Source of the DNA: Okapia johnstoni
Taxonomy: Eukaryota > Chordata > Mammalia > Artiodactyla > Giraffidae
Direction: 5' to 3'
NCBI GenBank assembly: GCA_024291935.2
Contig: CM044309.1
Location: 35,116,001 to 35,180,000 of the forward strand
DNA length: 64,000 nt
Under the pieces are notes generated by a model. That model saw nothing but the letters and a program-made list of their open reading frames with translations, was not told where the DNA came from and ran no database searches. Below are positions 35,232-47,278 of the stretch, piece after piece. The stretch's first letter is position 1; each line of letters starts with the position of its first letter. The translations under genes were made by a program, and so were the position numbers.

Positions 35232-35394
35232 CGTGGACTATTTTTTTAATTTGCTGCAATAATGCTTCTGCTTTATGTTTTGGTTTTTTTGGCCACAAGG
35301 CTTGTGGGATCTTAGGTCCCTAACCAGGGATCAAACGTGCACACCCTATGTTAGAAGGCAAAGTCTTAACCGCTGGGACTACCAGGGAAGTCCC
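35232..35394 (-). repeat. CHR-type SINE, reverse, just before IL7 last exon
   Basis: Core GGCCACAAGGCTTGTGGGAT and the tRNA-derived head at the right end (ACTACCAGGGAAGTCCC). AAGATTCTTTT-like sequence on both sides suggests the target duplication. It lies 130 bp upstream of the last IL7 coding exon. Confidence 0.8.
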
Positions 35395-35524
35395 AAGATT
35401 ATTCTTTTTAATTACAAAATTTTTAGTATAATCTAGGATAGTGGAAGCTAAGATTGAATGTTTTACTATGTGCATTTTTATAAAAATGTGAACTTAAACA
35501 CTTTTTTTTAATATATTTCTCTAG

Positions 35525-35644
35525 GAAGAGAATAAATCTTTAAAGGAACAGAAAAAACAGAATGACCTGTGTTTCCTAAAGATACTACTACAAAAGATAA
35601 AAACTTGTTGGAATAAAATTTTGAGGGGCATTAAAGAACATTGA
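35525..35644 (+). CDS. IL7: Interleukin-7, last coding exon with stop
   Basis: The coding part is 120 bp, 39 codons plus TGA. The acceptor is ATATTTCTCTAG after a T-rich tract. The translation begins [17 protein letters not shown] and ends with the typical IL-7 C terminus ILRGIKEH. It carries the last two disulphide cysteines (DLCFL and KTCWNK) and the C-terminal helix that contacts the receptor in the family. No disruption is seen. Together with the three exons before it, this gives an uninterrupted 128-residue C-terminal part of IL-7 in this window. Confidence 0.97.
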   Translation, partial: EENKSLKEQKKQNDLCFLKILLQKIKTCWNKILRGIKEH

Positions 35645-36575
35645 AAATATGGAGTAGCAATATAAAACCTTGAGCTTTATTTGTATCCTCCAAGAATCTA
35701 TCTGCTCATGTGATTTTCGAGGGCAGAATGCCTCCTGGAAGTTACTGAATGCATCCTGGTAAAAACAGATTACAGCAACTGAGAAATCCTGACTGTAGTA
35801 CCAGAAGACGGACCTAAACAATGGAAACCAAATGCTGCAATCAACAAAACTATTTCACATGTATGAGGACATATATTAATTGGTATTGATTCTGACCAGT
35901 TTTTTTAAGACAATTCATGTAAGGTATTAGTTGCAATAATACTTTTTAAATGTGTTTAAAATTTTCAGAAGATATATAAATTCTGTGAAGTATATAAAGG
36001 TTATGAGGATTAAAAATTAACATTTCATTATTACCAAAATATATAGTTTTATGCCCATTATGCATCAGTATACTGCAATGAGAATGGAAATTGTCGTCTG
36101 TGCTGGAAATGTTTCAGAGTTAACAGTGAGATGTGGATAAGGCCCATGAGAGTGAGTCATATAAAGAAGTAATAGCATAAAGGAGTCCAAGGTAATTGAA
36201 AGATATGAAGAGATGTAATTAAACATGAATGTATAACACAGTGCCTTTGATAAATGATATTATAGATGTTTTAAAATTAAAATAAAGAATAGTTTCACAA
36301 AACAGAAAGTCACTTTTCTGCCCTAAGGATGCTAAACCTTAGCACTGGGTTACTTTTGTCATTTATGTGTAATAAAATTTGTCTACATGAGTTTGCAATT
36401 TGGGAAGTATATTTTTAAGAGAATAATATATGTTGGCCTTTTAATTAATGGAATGTGTATATTTAATTTTGACACAATATCTGTATATAAAAATATTTTC
36501 ATACAGTATTACAATTGCTTACTTTGGATAACATTTCTCCTTTGATAATAAATGACTTATGTATTAACACTGTCA
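35645..36575 (+). other. IL7: IL7 3' untranslated region (end uncertain)
   Basis: This is the AT-rich stretch after the IL7 stop. AATAAA signals lie at 36281-36286, 36371-36376 and 36547-36552. The second is followed by a T/G-rich stretch suited to a downstream element. ATTTA motifs of the kind used in unstable cytokine mRNAs occur, for example at 36361 and around 36462. Which poly(A) site is used cannot be decided from sequence. A CHR-type SINE follows from 36602, so the transcript most likely ends before it. Confidence 0.7.
36371..36376 (+). terminator. Candidate IL7 poly(A) signal
   Basis: AATAAA lies about 730 bases after the IL7 stop and is followed by a TTTGTCTACATGAGTTTG-type U/G-rich stretch. 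Competing signals are at 36281 and 36547. Confidence 0.4.
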
Positions 36576-36601
36576 GATTCATTTAATTAATCCCAATAGG
36601 A

Positions 36602-36723
36602 TTTTTTTTTTTCTGGTCATGCCATGTGGCTTATGGGATCTTAGTTCCCCCATGAGGGACTGAACCTGGGCCCCTGCAGTGGAAGTGCAGAGCCCGAACC
36701 GCTGGGTCACCAAGGAAGTCCTC
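36602..36723 (-). repeat. CHR-type SINE, reverse
   Basis: T run, then GTCATGCCATGTGGCTTATG to the head GGGTCACCAAGGAAGTCC, directly after the IL7 3'UTR. Confidence 0.8.
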
Positions 36724-36949
36724 CAAAAGAATTTTTTAAGCCCAAGATTTTTAATACCGCACCACCCTTTGATTTTTCACTTCCATTGAAATATAATCTT
36801 TAATCTCTTAACTATCAAGAATGTACACCTACATGCTTCAAGATATTAAATACTCATAACACAGAGCACTTAAACCTGGTAAACAATTTCAACAAAGTAA
36901 ACAAAAAAGAATAACCAATAAGGGCTCAGCCCTCTGTATGTTGTATGCT

Positions 36950-37240
36950 CAAATGTCACTTTCTCCTGCCATCATCCCTCAAACCCTACTGAAAACTGCA
37001 ACCCTCTTCCACTCTCCAACCAGTCTCATTCTAACCACTTCTTCCCCACTTTTTCTCCGTAACACTCAACACATTCTAATGTAAAATATATTGATTCATC
37101 TTCTTTATTGCCAATCTTCATCCACTAGAATGTGAACTTCAAAAGGGCAGGGGCTTTTGACTGGTTGGTTCACTTGTCCCTAGATCAGAGCCTGGCACAT
37201 AAATAGAAGCTAAATATTTGAGGAATATATAACATGTACA
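36950..37240 (+). repeat. LINE2 3' end
   Basis: CCACTAGAATGTGAACTTCA, AAAGGGCAGGGGCTTTTGAC and CAGAGCCTGGCACATAAATA are the classical L2 3' end. Confidence 0.72.
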
Positions 37241-40200
37241 TATATCTAAAATTATATAAAAACTTCAGTGCCAGACATTTGTGGCAAAGATTTTACATAC
37301 ATTACTGATAATCCTCAAATCGGGCCTGGCAGATGAATATAATTATATTAACTTAAAGTATATTTCTTAAAATTCAGTTTGTGATTATCTCACACCATGA
37401 CTGGGATGAGGAAAGGTGTTTTAACTCAGTGTATTGAAGATTTCCTGCTGTAGAACATGGTTTTAAGCATTTTTCTCATTAGTATTGGCATTGTAAAGGG
37501 GAAGCACAAAGTCATACTGAATTTTACTATTGAAAACATTTTGAGTTCAAATAACAGATCCCAGCCTACTTAGTTTAAGCAAAAAGGAATTTATTAAAAG
37601 TTACTGGATAATTCACAGAAATCTCTGGAAGAGCCAGCTAATCAAGTTAGGCAGTTGTTCAGCCAGAAACAATACCCAAATCATAATGAAAGACTACTTC
37701 AGTGGAGGACCTCAGCTAAAGAGCCACCATGGGGACATGTGACTTTAAAATTAAAAGTAAAACTTTAAATCATTTAGCATTTGGACTTAGATCGGAAGCT
37801 CTGGGCTCTAGGGCTGCTGTCACAGCTACTGTGTATACAAACATAAAAAGTAAGAAGGAATCCCAGTTACCTTTGAAAAAGCATCATTCAACACTGATAT
37901 TTTAATAACCCATTACCTTTTAATCCATTTGATGTCATTTGACGTCTTCACATGAATCAGTGTGTTCTTCCTGCTTTTTCCCTTGGCATAGTCACTGGTT
38001 CAGAGTTAAAGAGTAACAAGTTACATCTTGCAAAATGGGTGTCACTTCTTGACGCTGTCACAGTTCCCTTCAAAGCCCAGTGTCTCACCACCATCCTTAA
38101 GAGAAAACAGATGCATACTACAGCGTCTGCTTCCTCACATTACTTGTTTCAGAATCTCAGTCTGCTCCATAGTTCCAAGGTTACATATCTACTCCATAGC
38201 TGCAAGAAAGAGTGGAAAATTAAATCCTGGCTAAGATTTTGAGGTAGTAGAATTCAGTAGAGAAAACTTACCAAAGAGGGTTTTCAAAAGATGCTAGCCA
38301 CAAACATGACAAATGACCCTTAGAGATAGTAAGAAAACTCAGATTTAAAATAGTTCAAGGCAATTTTTCACTACTAGATATGTTTTAAGCAGTGTTTAAC
38401 TTCTAGTATTGTTCAAAGTTTAGTTAAATAAAGTATCTAAGGCAGTAAGTGATAAGCCCCTCCTCACATAACAGCTTTCTGGTGATTGCATCAGTGACAA
38501 ACAATCTTTCTAGTAACACCAGAGGGAGAACCATAACACTTTATCAAAAACAAAGACCATGAGAATACAGTGCCTCACCAAGAATACAGAGCTGATCTAG
38601 AACACATGTTGCTCATTCAAATGGTGCTTCACTTTTGTCTATAGTAAGAGATTGGAAAACAAACTTTTAGGCTTAAATTTTCAAACTGTAATAGTTAATT
38701 GAATAGCAAGTTTTTAAAGGGAAATCACCCTTGAAGAATTAGTGTTCAAAACGAAGAATTTCTGATGTTTCCTGTGTGGTCCATATGAGGTTTTTTTCCT
38801 TATTAGGACTCCTAAGTTTGGGAAGATTAGTAAAAATGGAAATATATTATTACAACTTTTTGGTTCTTAAAGTATTCTTCTTGACTAAAATAACAAGAGG
38901 GAGAAATAAGATTAACTTTGAGAAATCTTTAAAGTTTTACAGTATAATAAGTAAACATATATATATTTGCCTTTCAAAGATCAAAAGCAGAAAGAAAAAA
39001 AAAACTCTAAAACATTTAGACCAAGTTCAATTCTTGTTTAGCTCTATAAATCAAAAATTCACTTGCATTTCTCAGATTTGTCAAAATTCTTCAAGTCATA
39101 GGTGGTAAAACAGTTGAGGAAGGGCTATATCAGAATATGAGTATTTAAGAAAATTATCTTATTAAAATTACACAGAGTTGACAGAAACTGCTTTTAACAA
39201 AAGTATCACAGAAACTAGCTTAAATATATTATTAATAATTACTATTAATATAGGGCTATCAACTATATTTGTAAATGTCAGAAAACAAATGAAGAGGAGG
39301 TAGTGATTTTCAACAAATTATCACATGCAAGTGATTCTGAAAAACATAAACCTCTTCATTTTTTAAAGATTAAAAAGTATTAAAGCATTATATATTCCTT
39401 TAAAAACTGGTAATACAAAAATATAAAGAATATGTAACATCATAACTATTTAAGAGTAGAAATAAATATAAAGAGGAATATAAATACTTTAAAAGCCTTT
39501 TTATCTGTCTCATCTTCTATACAACTGGAATTGTATTTTACACACATTCACTATTGTAGGCTAGCTTTTTGTTCTAATAACAAAACACAACCTCACCATG
39601 CCATTAAAAATTATTTGAAAAATGCTTTATTAACTTACTAGATTAATTTTTATCACTACAAATAACAGTACTATTAAATGTGTTCTGCATAAATATTTTT
39701 CTTCAGATTACTTCTTCAAGAAGAAATACATTTTAGGAATAAAATTACTGGATTATGAGGCATGTGTATTTTAAAGGCTTTTAAAGTAAATTTAGTCAAT
39801 CTCTTCAAAAAGTATTATAAATTTATATCTCCACCATCAATGGATAAGGGCGTTCATCTTAATGTCCCAGGCAGTCTTCAAGTGTATTATAACTTAAGAT
39901 TTTGAGACTGGTGATTCAAAGAATGAAAATCAGTATTTCATTGCGAAGTATACTCACCACTACTGGCAGCCTCCTATCCATAGCTGTGAATTCAAAACAG
40001 GAATAGAAATGGAGGCTTTTAGCAGAGAGAAGTGAAAAAAAAAAGACAGTGAAAGTGATGAGTTCTGTGAGATAAGATTGAACAGTTAGAATTAACAGTA
40101 ACTTTTACTCAATAATGATTTGTCCTCAGTCCTCAGGACAATCCAAGCAGTTCACTTTTCACAGCTCTGACAGCTCCCATCTTATAGACTCCACCGTACA
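37241..40200. other. Spacer between IL7 and ZC2HC1A, no gene seen
   Basis: Nearly 3 kb without young SINEs and with no convincing frame. The plus frame at 37952-38242 (96 codons) and the one at 38776-39108 (110 codons) lack recognisable domains. Parts of 37540-37640 and 39480-39860 look like ancient repeats I cannot name. Confidence 0.45.
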
Positions 40201-40202
40201 CA

Positions 40203-40475
40203 TATTCATTGGAAGGACTGATGCTGAAGCTCCAAAACTTTGGCCACGTGATGTGAAGAGCTGACTCATTAGAAAAGATCCTGATGCTGGGAAAGATTGA
40301 AGGCAGGAGAAGGGGACGACAGAGGACAAGATGGCTAGATGGCATCACTGACTCAATGGACATAAGTTTGAGCAAGCTCCGGGAGATGGTGAAGGACAGG
40401 GAAGCCTGGCGTGCTGCAGTCCACGGGGTTGCAAAGAGTGGGACACGACTGAGCGACTGAACAACAACAACAACC
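40203..40475 (+). repeat. BovB 3' end
   Basis: From TTGGAAGGACTGATGCTGAA to GACTGAACAACAACAACAAC. Confidence 0.87.
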
Positions 40476-40484
40476 ATACATATA

Positions 40485-40701
40485 GGGATTCCCAGGTGGC
40501 ACTAGTGGTAAAGAAGCTGCCTGCCAATGCAGGAGGCATAAGAGACTCAGATTCGATTCCTGGATCAAGACGATCCCCTGGAGGAGGAAATGGCAACCCA
40601 CTCCAGTATTCTTGTTGGGATAATCCCATGGGCAGAGAAGCCTGGCAGGCTACAATGGGGTCACAGAGTCAGACATGACTGAAATGCCTTAGTGTGCACA
40701 C
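40485..40701 (+). repeat. Bov-tA SINE
   Basis: Head GGGATTCCCAGGTGGCACTA, inserted about 10 bp after the tail of the BovB 3' end in the same direction. Confidence 0.87.
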
Positions 40702-41515
40702 GCATCATACACATTAATCCTCTCTACCACTTCTCCCCACTAAAAGGCAGTGCAGCTCTTTATATTCCAGCAAGTTTTCTCCTATGCACTGGGACAAGGA
40801 GAAAAAAAATAGGAAATGGTGAACTGTATGACTTGTGATAAGAAGCTTCAACACTTACAAAGCATTTTGTTGGTATTTTTATAATTAAGTTCTGTTAAAT
40901 TCTTTCACAACATTGAACTTCAATAAAAAATCCTTTGTTTTGTCCTAAATTGTAAGTATCTGTTTATATGATGACTTCTCCAAATAAATTATCAACTATA
41001 GGACAGGGAATAAATCACACCTTACGTACAACTCTTGATTCCCAGCATTTCATAGAATGAAGAACACAAAAAGCATTCTTTAAAATGTTTATAAAGTTTT
41101 AGCTTTGTGTATCTAACATGATTTTGTCTAAGCACTTATTTAGCGCCTATATAAATTGATCTCATTTGCATACATTAGATAAGGTTAGCTGATTGAAGGA
41201 AAAAAACCACCTTAAAGATTATAACTTTAAGCTTCCCTGTCCTAAGACGAAATGCTAAAGTAATAGTATAAGAATTATATGGTAATGTGCATGACTAATA
41301 TGTTTGAGAAGCATAATTTTGCTAACAAAATTATATGAGGTGTTAATATGAAAGATTTTTTATCTAATATTGCCCAGCTGGTGCCCCAAATGAGCTAAAC
41401 TGTTTCTTAAAAACAAACAAAAAAACACATGGGTTATCAAAATCACAACAAAATACATAACAAAAAACCACATCTTATAAATCTTTGTAATTTCATGTCA
41501 TCAAAAAAAAATACT
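40702..41515. other. No gene or named repeat
   Basis: AT-rich spacer sequence. Confidence 0.4.
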
Positions 41516-41519
41516 TATT

Positions 41520-41715
41520 ACTGTTGTTCTTATCGTTCAGTCGCTAAGTCTGACTGACTCTCTGTGACCCCATGGACTGCAGCACACCAGGCTTCCTTGT
41601 CCTTCACCAAATATCAGAGTTTGCTCAAATTCATGTCCACTGAGTTGGTGATGCCATTCAACGATCGTATTCTCTGTCATCCCCTTCTCCTGCCTTCAAT
41701 CTTTCTCAACATCTT
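41520..41715 (-). repeat. BovB 3' end, reverse
   Basis: GTTCAGTCGCTAAGTCTGAC to TCTCCTGCCTTCAATCTTTC. Confidence 0.82.
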
Positions 41716-41719
41716 ATTC

Positions 41720-42599
41720 CTGAGAGGCCATAATTAGAGGATAGCAATCTTAAATTATCCAAAAGCACCCTCTAGTGGCAAAAATGCAATTCACACATAA
41801 AAGAAAAGTATAGAAATAAAAATGACTATTGTGATAAACTAAAATTTTTCTAAATGAAAATAAAAATGAATGTGTCTATTGTAAATTTTGTTTCAATGAT
41901 TCTCTACTACTATATTTAACAGCACAGTCAGTTGGAAAAATCAATCTATTTTTAGTACTAAAAATACACTTAACCATTTTAAAACTAAAAATACACTTAC
42001 ATATAAAATACATATATGTGCAACGATAATAAAGACATAAGAGTCCTGTTGACTTTCTATGTAGCTATGTACATATTCTATTATTTTTCATTCCCTAAGC
42101 GTCTACTCATGGTAGAAAGTATCCACCTCAAGCCTAAGGAAAACAGTAAATTACACATGTCTAATATTTTCATTACAGACAGCTATAGTTTAAAGTTTTA
42201 AATATGATAATCTAATTAAGTATTCATCACAAATACTTTTTGCCACTGAACTGTATATTACCTAATTAGAAATGCTCATAATGTTTCCTTATCAACTTCA
42301 TTTCTCTAATGTTTTCAACTGCTAAATCTTATTGACTAAAAAGAGAATTTCTATTCCTTAGAAACCTTGTGAAAAAAAAAGATTAATAATGCTTTGAAGT
42401 TATAAAACATTCCAAAATAAAATAGTAGTAATTCCTTTTAAAAGCTGACAGCACGTAAAAAAAACTGCCAGTGAAAACTCTTTTCTCATTAAAAAAGTCT
42501 GTATTTTGACTTTGAGTATATTCTTAATATTTCAGTAGATTCCTATCTTTCTACCTGTGTTTGGATAAAAGATAAGACATCAATGAAAACCAACTGGCA
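41720..42599. other. No gene or named repeat
   Basis: AT-rich spacer just beyond the inferred ZC2HC1A 3' end. Confidence 0.4.
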
Positions 42600-44998
42600 G
42601 TTTTTTGCTTCATGTCTTTATTGAATAGGTTCAAAAATGAAGACATTATTTGTAATTTAAAAAAACAGAGTGAACAAGAGACAACAGCAGCCATACTACT
42701 CTTACTTTTTTCCAAGCTAATAACTTTCAGAACATTATATCAGCAATTTTTACAGTTTTAAGTTAAGTTTAAATCATCTTTTCATTCTACCACACTGGAA
42801 AATACTTGTGAAAATAAATTAAAATAAATGATGCATAGATCTAGGGAAATTTCTTAAAAAGTGAACTATTGCACAACAAATCAACATGAAGATGATATAT
42901 GCAAGTAATATAAAAATGCATTTAAATACACTGCACCGATGTTTCACAATTCATAAATATATTTCACCTACTTACTGTTTATAACAATCTCTGGGTTCTG
43001 GAATTAGATGATTTCTTACCAACTCATTTCCATGTAGTACATTATAACATTTACTTGCTACAGTAAAATTCAGTGAGAAACAAACATGTGCCACTTTGTT
43101 TAAGATCATTTACCTATCCCTTCCTTGGGCGGACAAAAATTATGTGATCTTTAAAAATAAACTTGGAAGATAATAGTGCTCAATTCTAGATAAAGCAACA
43201 GTTTAAAGTTCTTTATATGGTTTCTAATAATTAGAACAGAAGAACATAAACTGAAATGGAATTCTAATATGTACATTATTCTCCTAAATTTATTAAAGCT
43301 TATTCTAGTTGATGGAATAAGCTGTAATAAAGTTTTTTTGACCTCTGACCCTTCCTTTTGGCCAATATGACTAAATAAATGCAACTAGAAACAAAATTAT
43401 TGAAAGTCAGGAAAGGAACTATAAGGTAAATCATAAATTTCCATTACCACTAAGCTATCCTCTGCCCAAATGAAAAATACAAACAAAACAAAAAAACTAA
43501 TGAATAAAATTATAAAGTGTAAGTATAAACGAATTTCAGAGAAAGCTGTAAGCCACAAATTTCTACCCTGATCCTCATAATTGATCAGAATCATAAACAA
43601 GAAGTCAGAAATTGCCTATAAATGATTTGCTTGTACCTTTATAATAAGATCAAGGTTTGTTAAGTTTGATTCAACAGAAATAACTCTGAATTACTGAATC
43701 TGGCTGCACAAGCAACCAAGGGTATTTACTACTAAATAACAATGTTACACGGAAAGTGACCATGATTAAAAGCTGTATTTTACTCCTAGTAAAGGTGAAA
43801 GTGTAATTACATTTTTGTGAATGTTTAATTACATAATAAACCAGCTATCCATTAAAGCAATGCATTTTCAGAGGCTTTTTATTGTGAAGTAAATGGTGCT
43901 TCAGCACTAAACACTGGAAGAAAAACATGAGTAGGAAAAATTAAATATTAACCTTCTCTTAACCTACCCATAAATACATATAACTATACTTTGAGTAACT
44001 AAATTCAATCCTTTTTACCTTCATGCCCTGCACTAATGATTAAGTGCACTAATGATTAAGTCCATTAATTTCTTCTAAATTCAAATACATAGACATAAAT
44101 GCAAGATTTTGCAAGGAACTTTGTGCATCTTCTATTAATTAACTTGCAAACTTTGCAAAAATGAAGTAGCAAACTACTCTTCAGACATGAGATAATGGGA
44201 AAAAAAGGACACAAGTGAAATCTGAAGACAATTAGAAGTAGAAAGAATGTATGTTTAACTAATACACACTGAGTAAAAAAAAAAAAATCATTCAGCTATA
44301 ACTAGAATAAGAAACAGCTATATTTTCAGCTTTGTGTCTCTGAAAAGGGAACTGCATAATTACATTTTAAAGAACTGAGTAAAGATCTCTATAGAATCAA
44401 TAATACACTGAGTAAAGGGCAACATAGGCAATAAGGGTTTTTCCCTCTCCTTTTAAAAAATATTTATAAAATTAATTATTAAAGAGCTCTACAGGAAAAC
44501 GACACAACTAATTGTAACTAAATATTCTCTCAGTTTCAAAAGTTCAAGCATTCCATCCTACAGTGATACTATCTGAAAATAGGTCAATAATAAAAATGTT
44601 TATTCTGATATAATGATCAAAGTAATGATCATCCAAAAGCTTAGAGCGCTAAGCACTAATGCTGGATTGTTTGTGAAAGTATACTTAATGATGTAATTTA
44701 ACAACAGAAGACGAATACCTAAGTCAAATGATTCCACTTAAAGTTATTTTTTGACTGATAAGTAGGTATGTCCTTGAATGGCACAGCTTAGATTACCAGG
44801 TATTTATTATATACAGTATATGTACACACACATATATACACACACATTACACAGCCAAAGAGTTATGCTCCAAAAACTGTTGAAAAAAAGTATTTTGAGT
44901 AATTTTAGCATGAAATCACTAGAGGAAGTGCTCTAGATGTCCAAGCAGCAATAATCATAAAATTCAGGACTTAGCTTTTTTTTGTTTTTGGATTCTGT
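42600..44998 (-). other. ZC2HC1A: Probable ZC2HC1A 3' untranslated region
   Basis: This AT-rich sequence downstream of the ZC2HC1A stop is free of recognisable SINE, BovB or L1 insertions for about 2.4 kb, unlike almost every other stretch this long here. On the minus strand an AATAAA signal lies at 42622-42617, followed by a G/T-rich stretch (GTTGGTTTTCATTGATG begins about 20 bp on), a good poly(A)-site arrangement. Another AATAAA-type signal lies near 43880. A short TA/CA repeat (44819-44850) and a 17-bp tandem duplication (about 44030-44063) lie within. The 3' end is inferred. Confidence 0.5.
42617..42622 (-). terminator. Candidate ZC2HC1A poly(A) signal
   Basis: AATAAA on the minus strand, with GT-rich sequence 25-50 bases downstream on the same strand, lies just where repeat-free sequence gives way to the spacer between the genes. 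Confidence 0.5.
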
Positions 44999-45164
44999 TC
45001 ACAGAACCATTCTTCGAACGCCACATTCACAGCAGAACTTTGCCCATTCTACAGGGTATTTAGTCCCACATTCATGGCAGAATTTTGGTAAGTGTGCCAC
45101 TGAATTTCCTTCAATGCCTTTAGTGTTTCCACCATTAAATGAAGAGAGGTAGTCTCCATCTGGC
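44999..45164 (-). CDS. ZC2HC1A: ZC2HC1A last coding exon with stop
   Basis: On the minus strand, after acceptor CCCCAG, this exon reads from the end of a split Arg codon through [12 protein letters not shown] and [16 protein letters not shown] to a C terminus ending GVRRMVL and TGA. It is the conserved tail of ZC2HC1A, a member of the small C2HC zinc-finger family of poorly known function. The tail holds a CxxC-x11-CxxC cysteine arrangement (CHEC and CCEC) that would suit a zinc ribbon; the C2HC fingers proper are encoded upstream, outside the window. Relative to my recollection of the human protein the tail is nearly identical (VRRMVL for IRRMIL). The 166-bp coding part joins the previous exon in frame. 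Confidence 0.95.
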
Positions 45165-45297
45165 CTGGGGAGGTACAGAGAGAAAGCAGAAACACAAAGT
45201 TCATGACAGTAATTTTCAATCTGTAAGCTTTGGGAAACAGAAAATATTATTATTAAGTATAACTAAAAGCTTCTTAATCTCATCATTAATGCTCTTG

Positions 45298-45688
45298 AGT
45301 AACTGATGCCAAAGAACTGATGCTTCCAAACTGTGGTGCTAGAGAAGCCTATTGAGAGTCCCTTGGGCAGAAAGGAGATCAAACCAGTCAATCCTAAAGG
45401 AAATCAACCCTAAATACTCATTTGAAGGACTGATGCTGAAGCTCCAATACTTTGGCCACCTGATGAGAAGAGCTGACTCACTGGAAAAGACCCTGATGCT
45501 GGGAAAGACTGAGGGCAGAAGGAGAAAGGGGCAACAGAGGATGAGATGTTTGGATGGTATCACCGACTCAATGCACATGAGTCTGAGCAAACTCCAGGAG
45601 AAACCGAAGGACAGGAAGTCTGGCGAGTTGCAGTGAATGGAGTCGCAAAGAGTCGGACCCGACTGAGCGATTGAACTGAACTGAACTT
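45298..45688 (+). repeat. BovB 3' end in ZC2HC1A last intron
   Basis: From the RT C terminus (GCTTCCAAACTGTGGTGCTA) to the tail GAACTGAACTGAAC. It lies 130 bp from the splice acceptor of the last ZC2HC1A exon, antisense to the gene. Confidence 0.88.
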
Positions 45689-45699
45689 TTCCCTCTTGT

Positions 45700-46130
45700 A
45701 TTGTTTGGTTCTTCTGTAAAGATCTCTAATCTTTCTGTGATATTACACTGTCACTGTTAATGACTTCAATTCCCTGTCTTACTCCTTTATATACTTCAAA
45801 CTGATTTATTTTATAAGCAATGTCTGAAGAATTTCAATATCTTAAGTCTTGGGCACATGTTTTTGTTGTCTGCTGTCACTCATGACTGATTCCCTGTTTC
45901 CCTGTATGGCTTGAAATTTGTTTGTTTTGTAGTTCAGAATTGCAAGCTCATGTGTGTTCACCTTTGAGAATCAGGAGGCCTGGGTTAACAGCATTTCACA
46001 AGATGGTTCTTTCTGCTTTGGCTTTTCTAAGCTCCAAGAAAGCTCTTAAACCAAGAGTATCCAAGTTACTTTTTCAGTTAAGAATTTATTAGAATATGCA
46101 GATGTTTTACTTTTGAACCTTAAATTCATA
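45700..46130 (-). repeat. Probable old L1 3' region
   Basis: Contains TTGGGCACATGTTTTTGTTG and CTGTCACTCATGACTGATTC, resembling old L1 3' sequence in reverse; low certainty. Confidence 0.4.
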
Positions 46131-47232
46131 TGAAGGCCCATCTATAGTTATGAATTATCAGTGGGAATTCACATCCCTCTGAGCCATGGCTAAGACAGAC
46201 AAGTATCCTTGGAATCTTTTATTCCTGACTGTTGTGTTTTTTCTCCCCCTAGTCCAGCTTTCACTCAGAGATAACCCTCTGAATACTGTGACAGAAGGGT
46301 TAACACAACCCTTTCTCTCCTCTTCTGTGGACACATTTGACCTTGGGATAACTTCTCAGCTCTGTTTAATGAAAACCCAACAGAGGTGAAATGCCAGCTA
46401 TGTTTCCAGGCAACAGTGTTTGCAAGCAGTTCACTGAAACCGGACATATCCCTCAGGATAACCTGGAAGCTATGTCTATGAAACGGTTATTATGAGACGC
46501 CAATTCCCTTTGGGAAAAAGGACTTCTAATTAAACTGACCCTATACCCACCTATGAGATCTTATTCTCATAGCTAAGCTGTCGGTTGGACAGCTGAGGAA
46601 GACAAGCTTCAGGAAGGCTGCAAAGCCTCATGTGACAGAGAACACACCTGACACTGCCCTGCCATCCGCTCATGTTTCTGAAAACAATCCCACTGACAAA
46701 TGTAACACACAGTCATATAAGTGTCTCTGGATGAGTCTAAGAAGAATCTTTGCTGAACCTCTCAAGAGTCCTGGCTTAGAGCAAGAGGCATGGAGGGAAG
46801 GCTGAGGAAAAGTTGTTTTTAACACTATTTTGTACAAGTCCCAGAATTCAATTCCTCTCTCCCCAATTACCCTAAAACCCAAGTCTCTATGCAGTGAAGA
46901 CCACTGAAAACCTCAAAAGTAGCTGTAGTGTCACAGTTAATTTACCAAATTGATCTCTAACTTTCTTTGTATTGTTTTTCTTTACAAATTTCCTTTCTTT
47001 TCTGAGAGCTAAGCTATACATTCAGAAATATATATATTTTCTCTTTTATCCAGTATTTCCAGGTGTTCTATTTAGAAGGGTTGTCCAGGAAATATATTCT
47101 ATCAGACTTTCAGAAAAATAAATCTCTGCGAATTCTCCATCTGTTTTGGTTATAAGTATTTTTGTCTAGGATGGAGGTTGAGTATAACTCAGGTGAGTAA
47201 GGCTCAGGGTTTCCTACCAGATATAAAGCTCT
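46131..47232. other. Unassigned block ending in an A/TA tail
   Basis: About 1.1 kb of moderate GC content ending at 47233 in an A run and (TA)n. A 67-codon plus frame (46186-46389) starts MAKTDKYPWNLLFLTVVFF, which looks like a signal or membrane segment, but it stops and no domain follows. It may be a decayed retroelement; not assigned. Confidence 0.35.
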
Positions 47233-47235
47233 GAA

Positions 47236-47275
<40 letters not shown>

Positions 47276-47278
47276 TAT
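47233..47278. repeat. Poly-A and (TA)n tract
   Basis: About 20 A then about 13 TA units, suggestive of a retroposon tail. Confidence 0.9.

Noticed and set aside
38776..39108. 110-codon plus frame in the intergenic spacer
   Set aside because: AT-rich codons, Lys/Ile/Phe-heavy composition as expected by chance, no recognisable domain.
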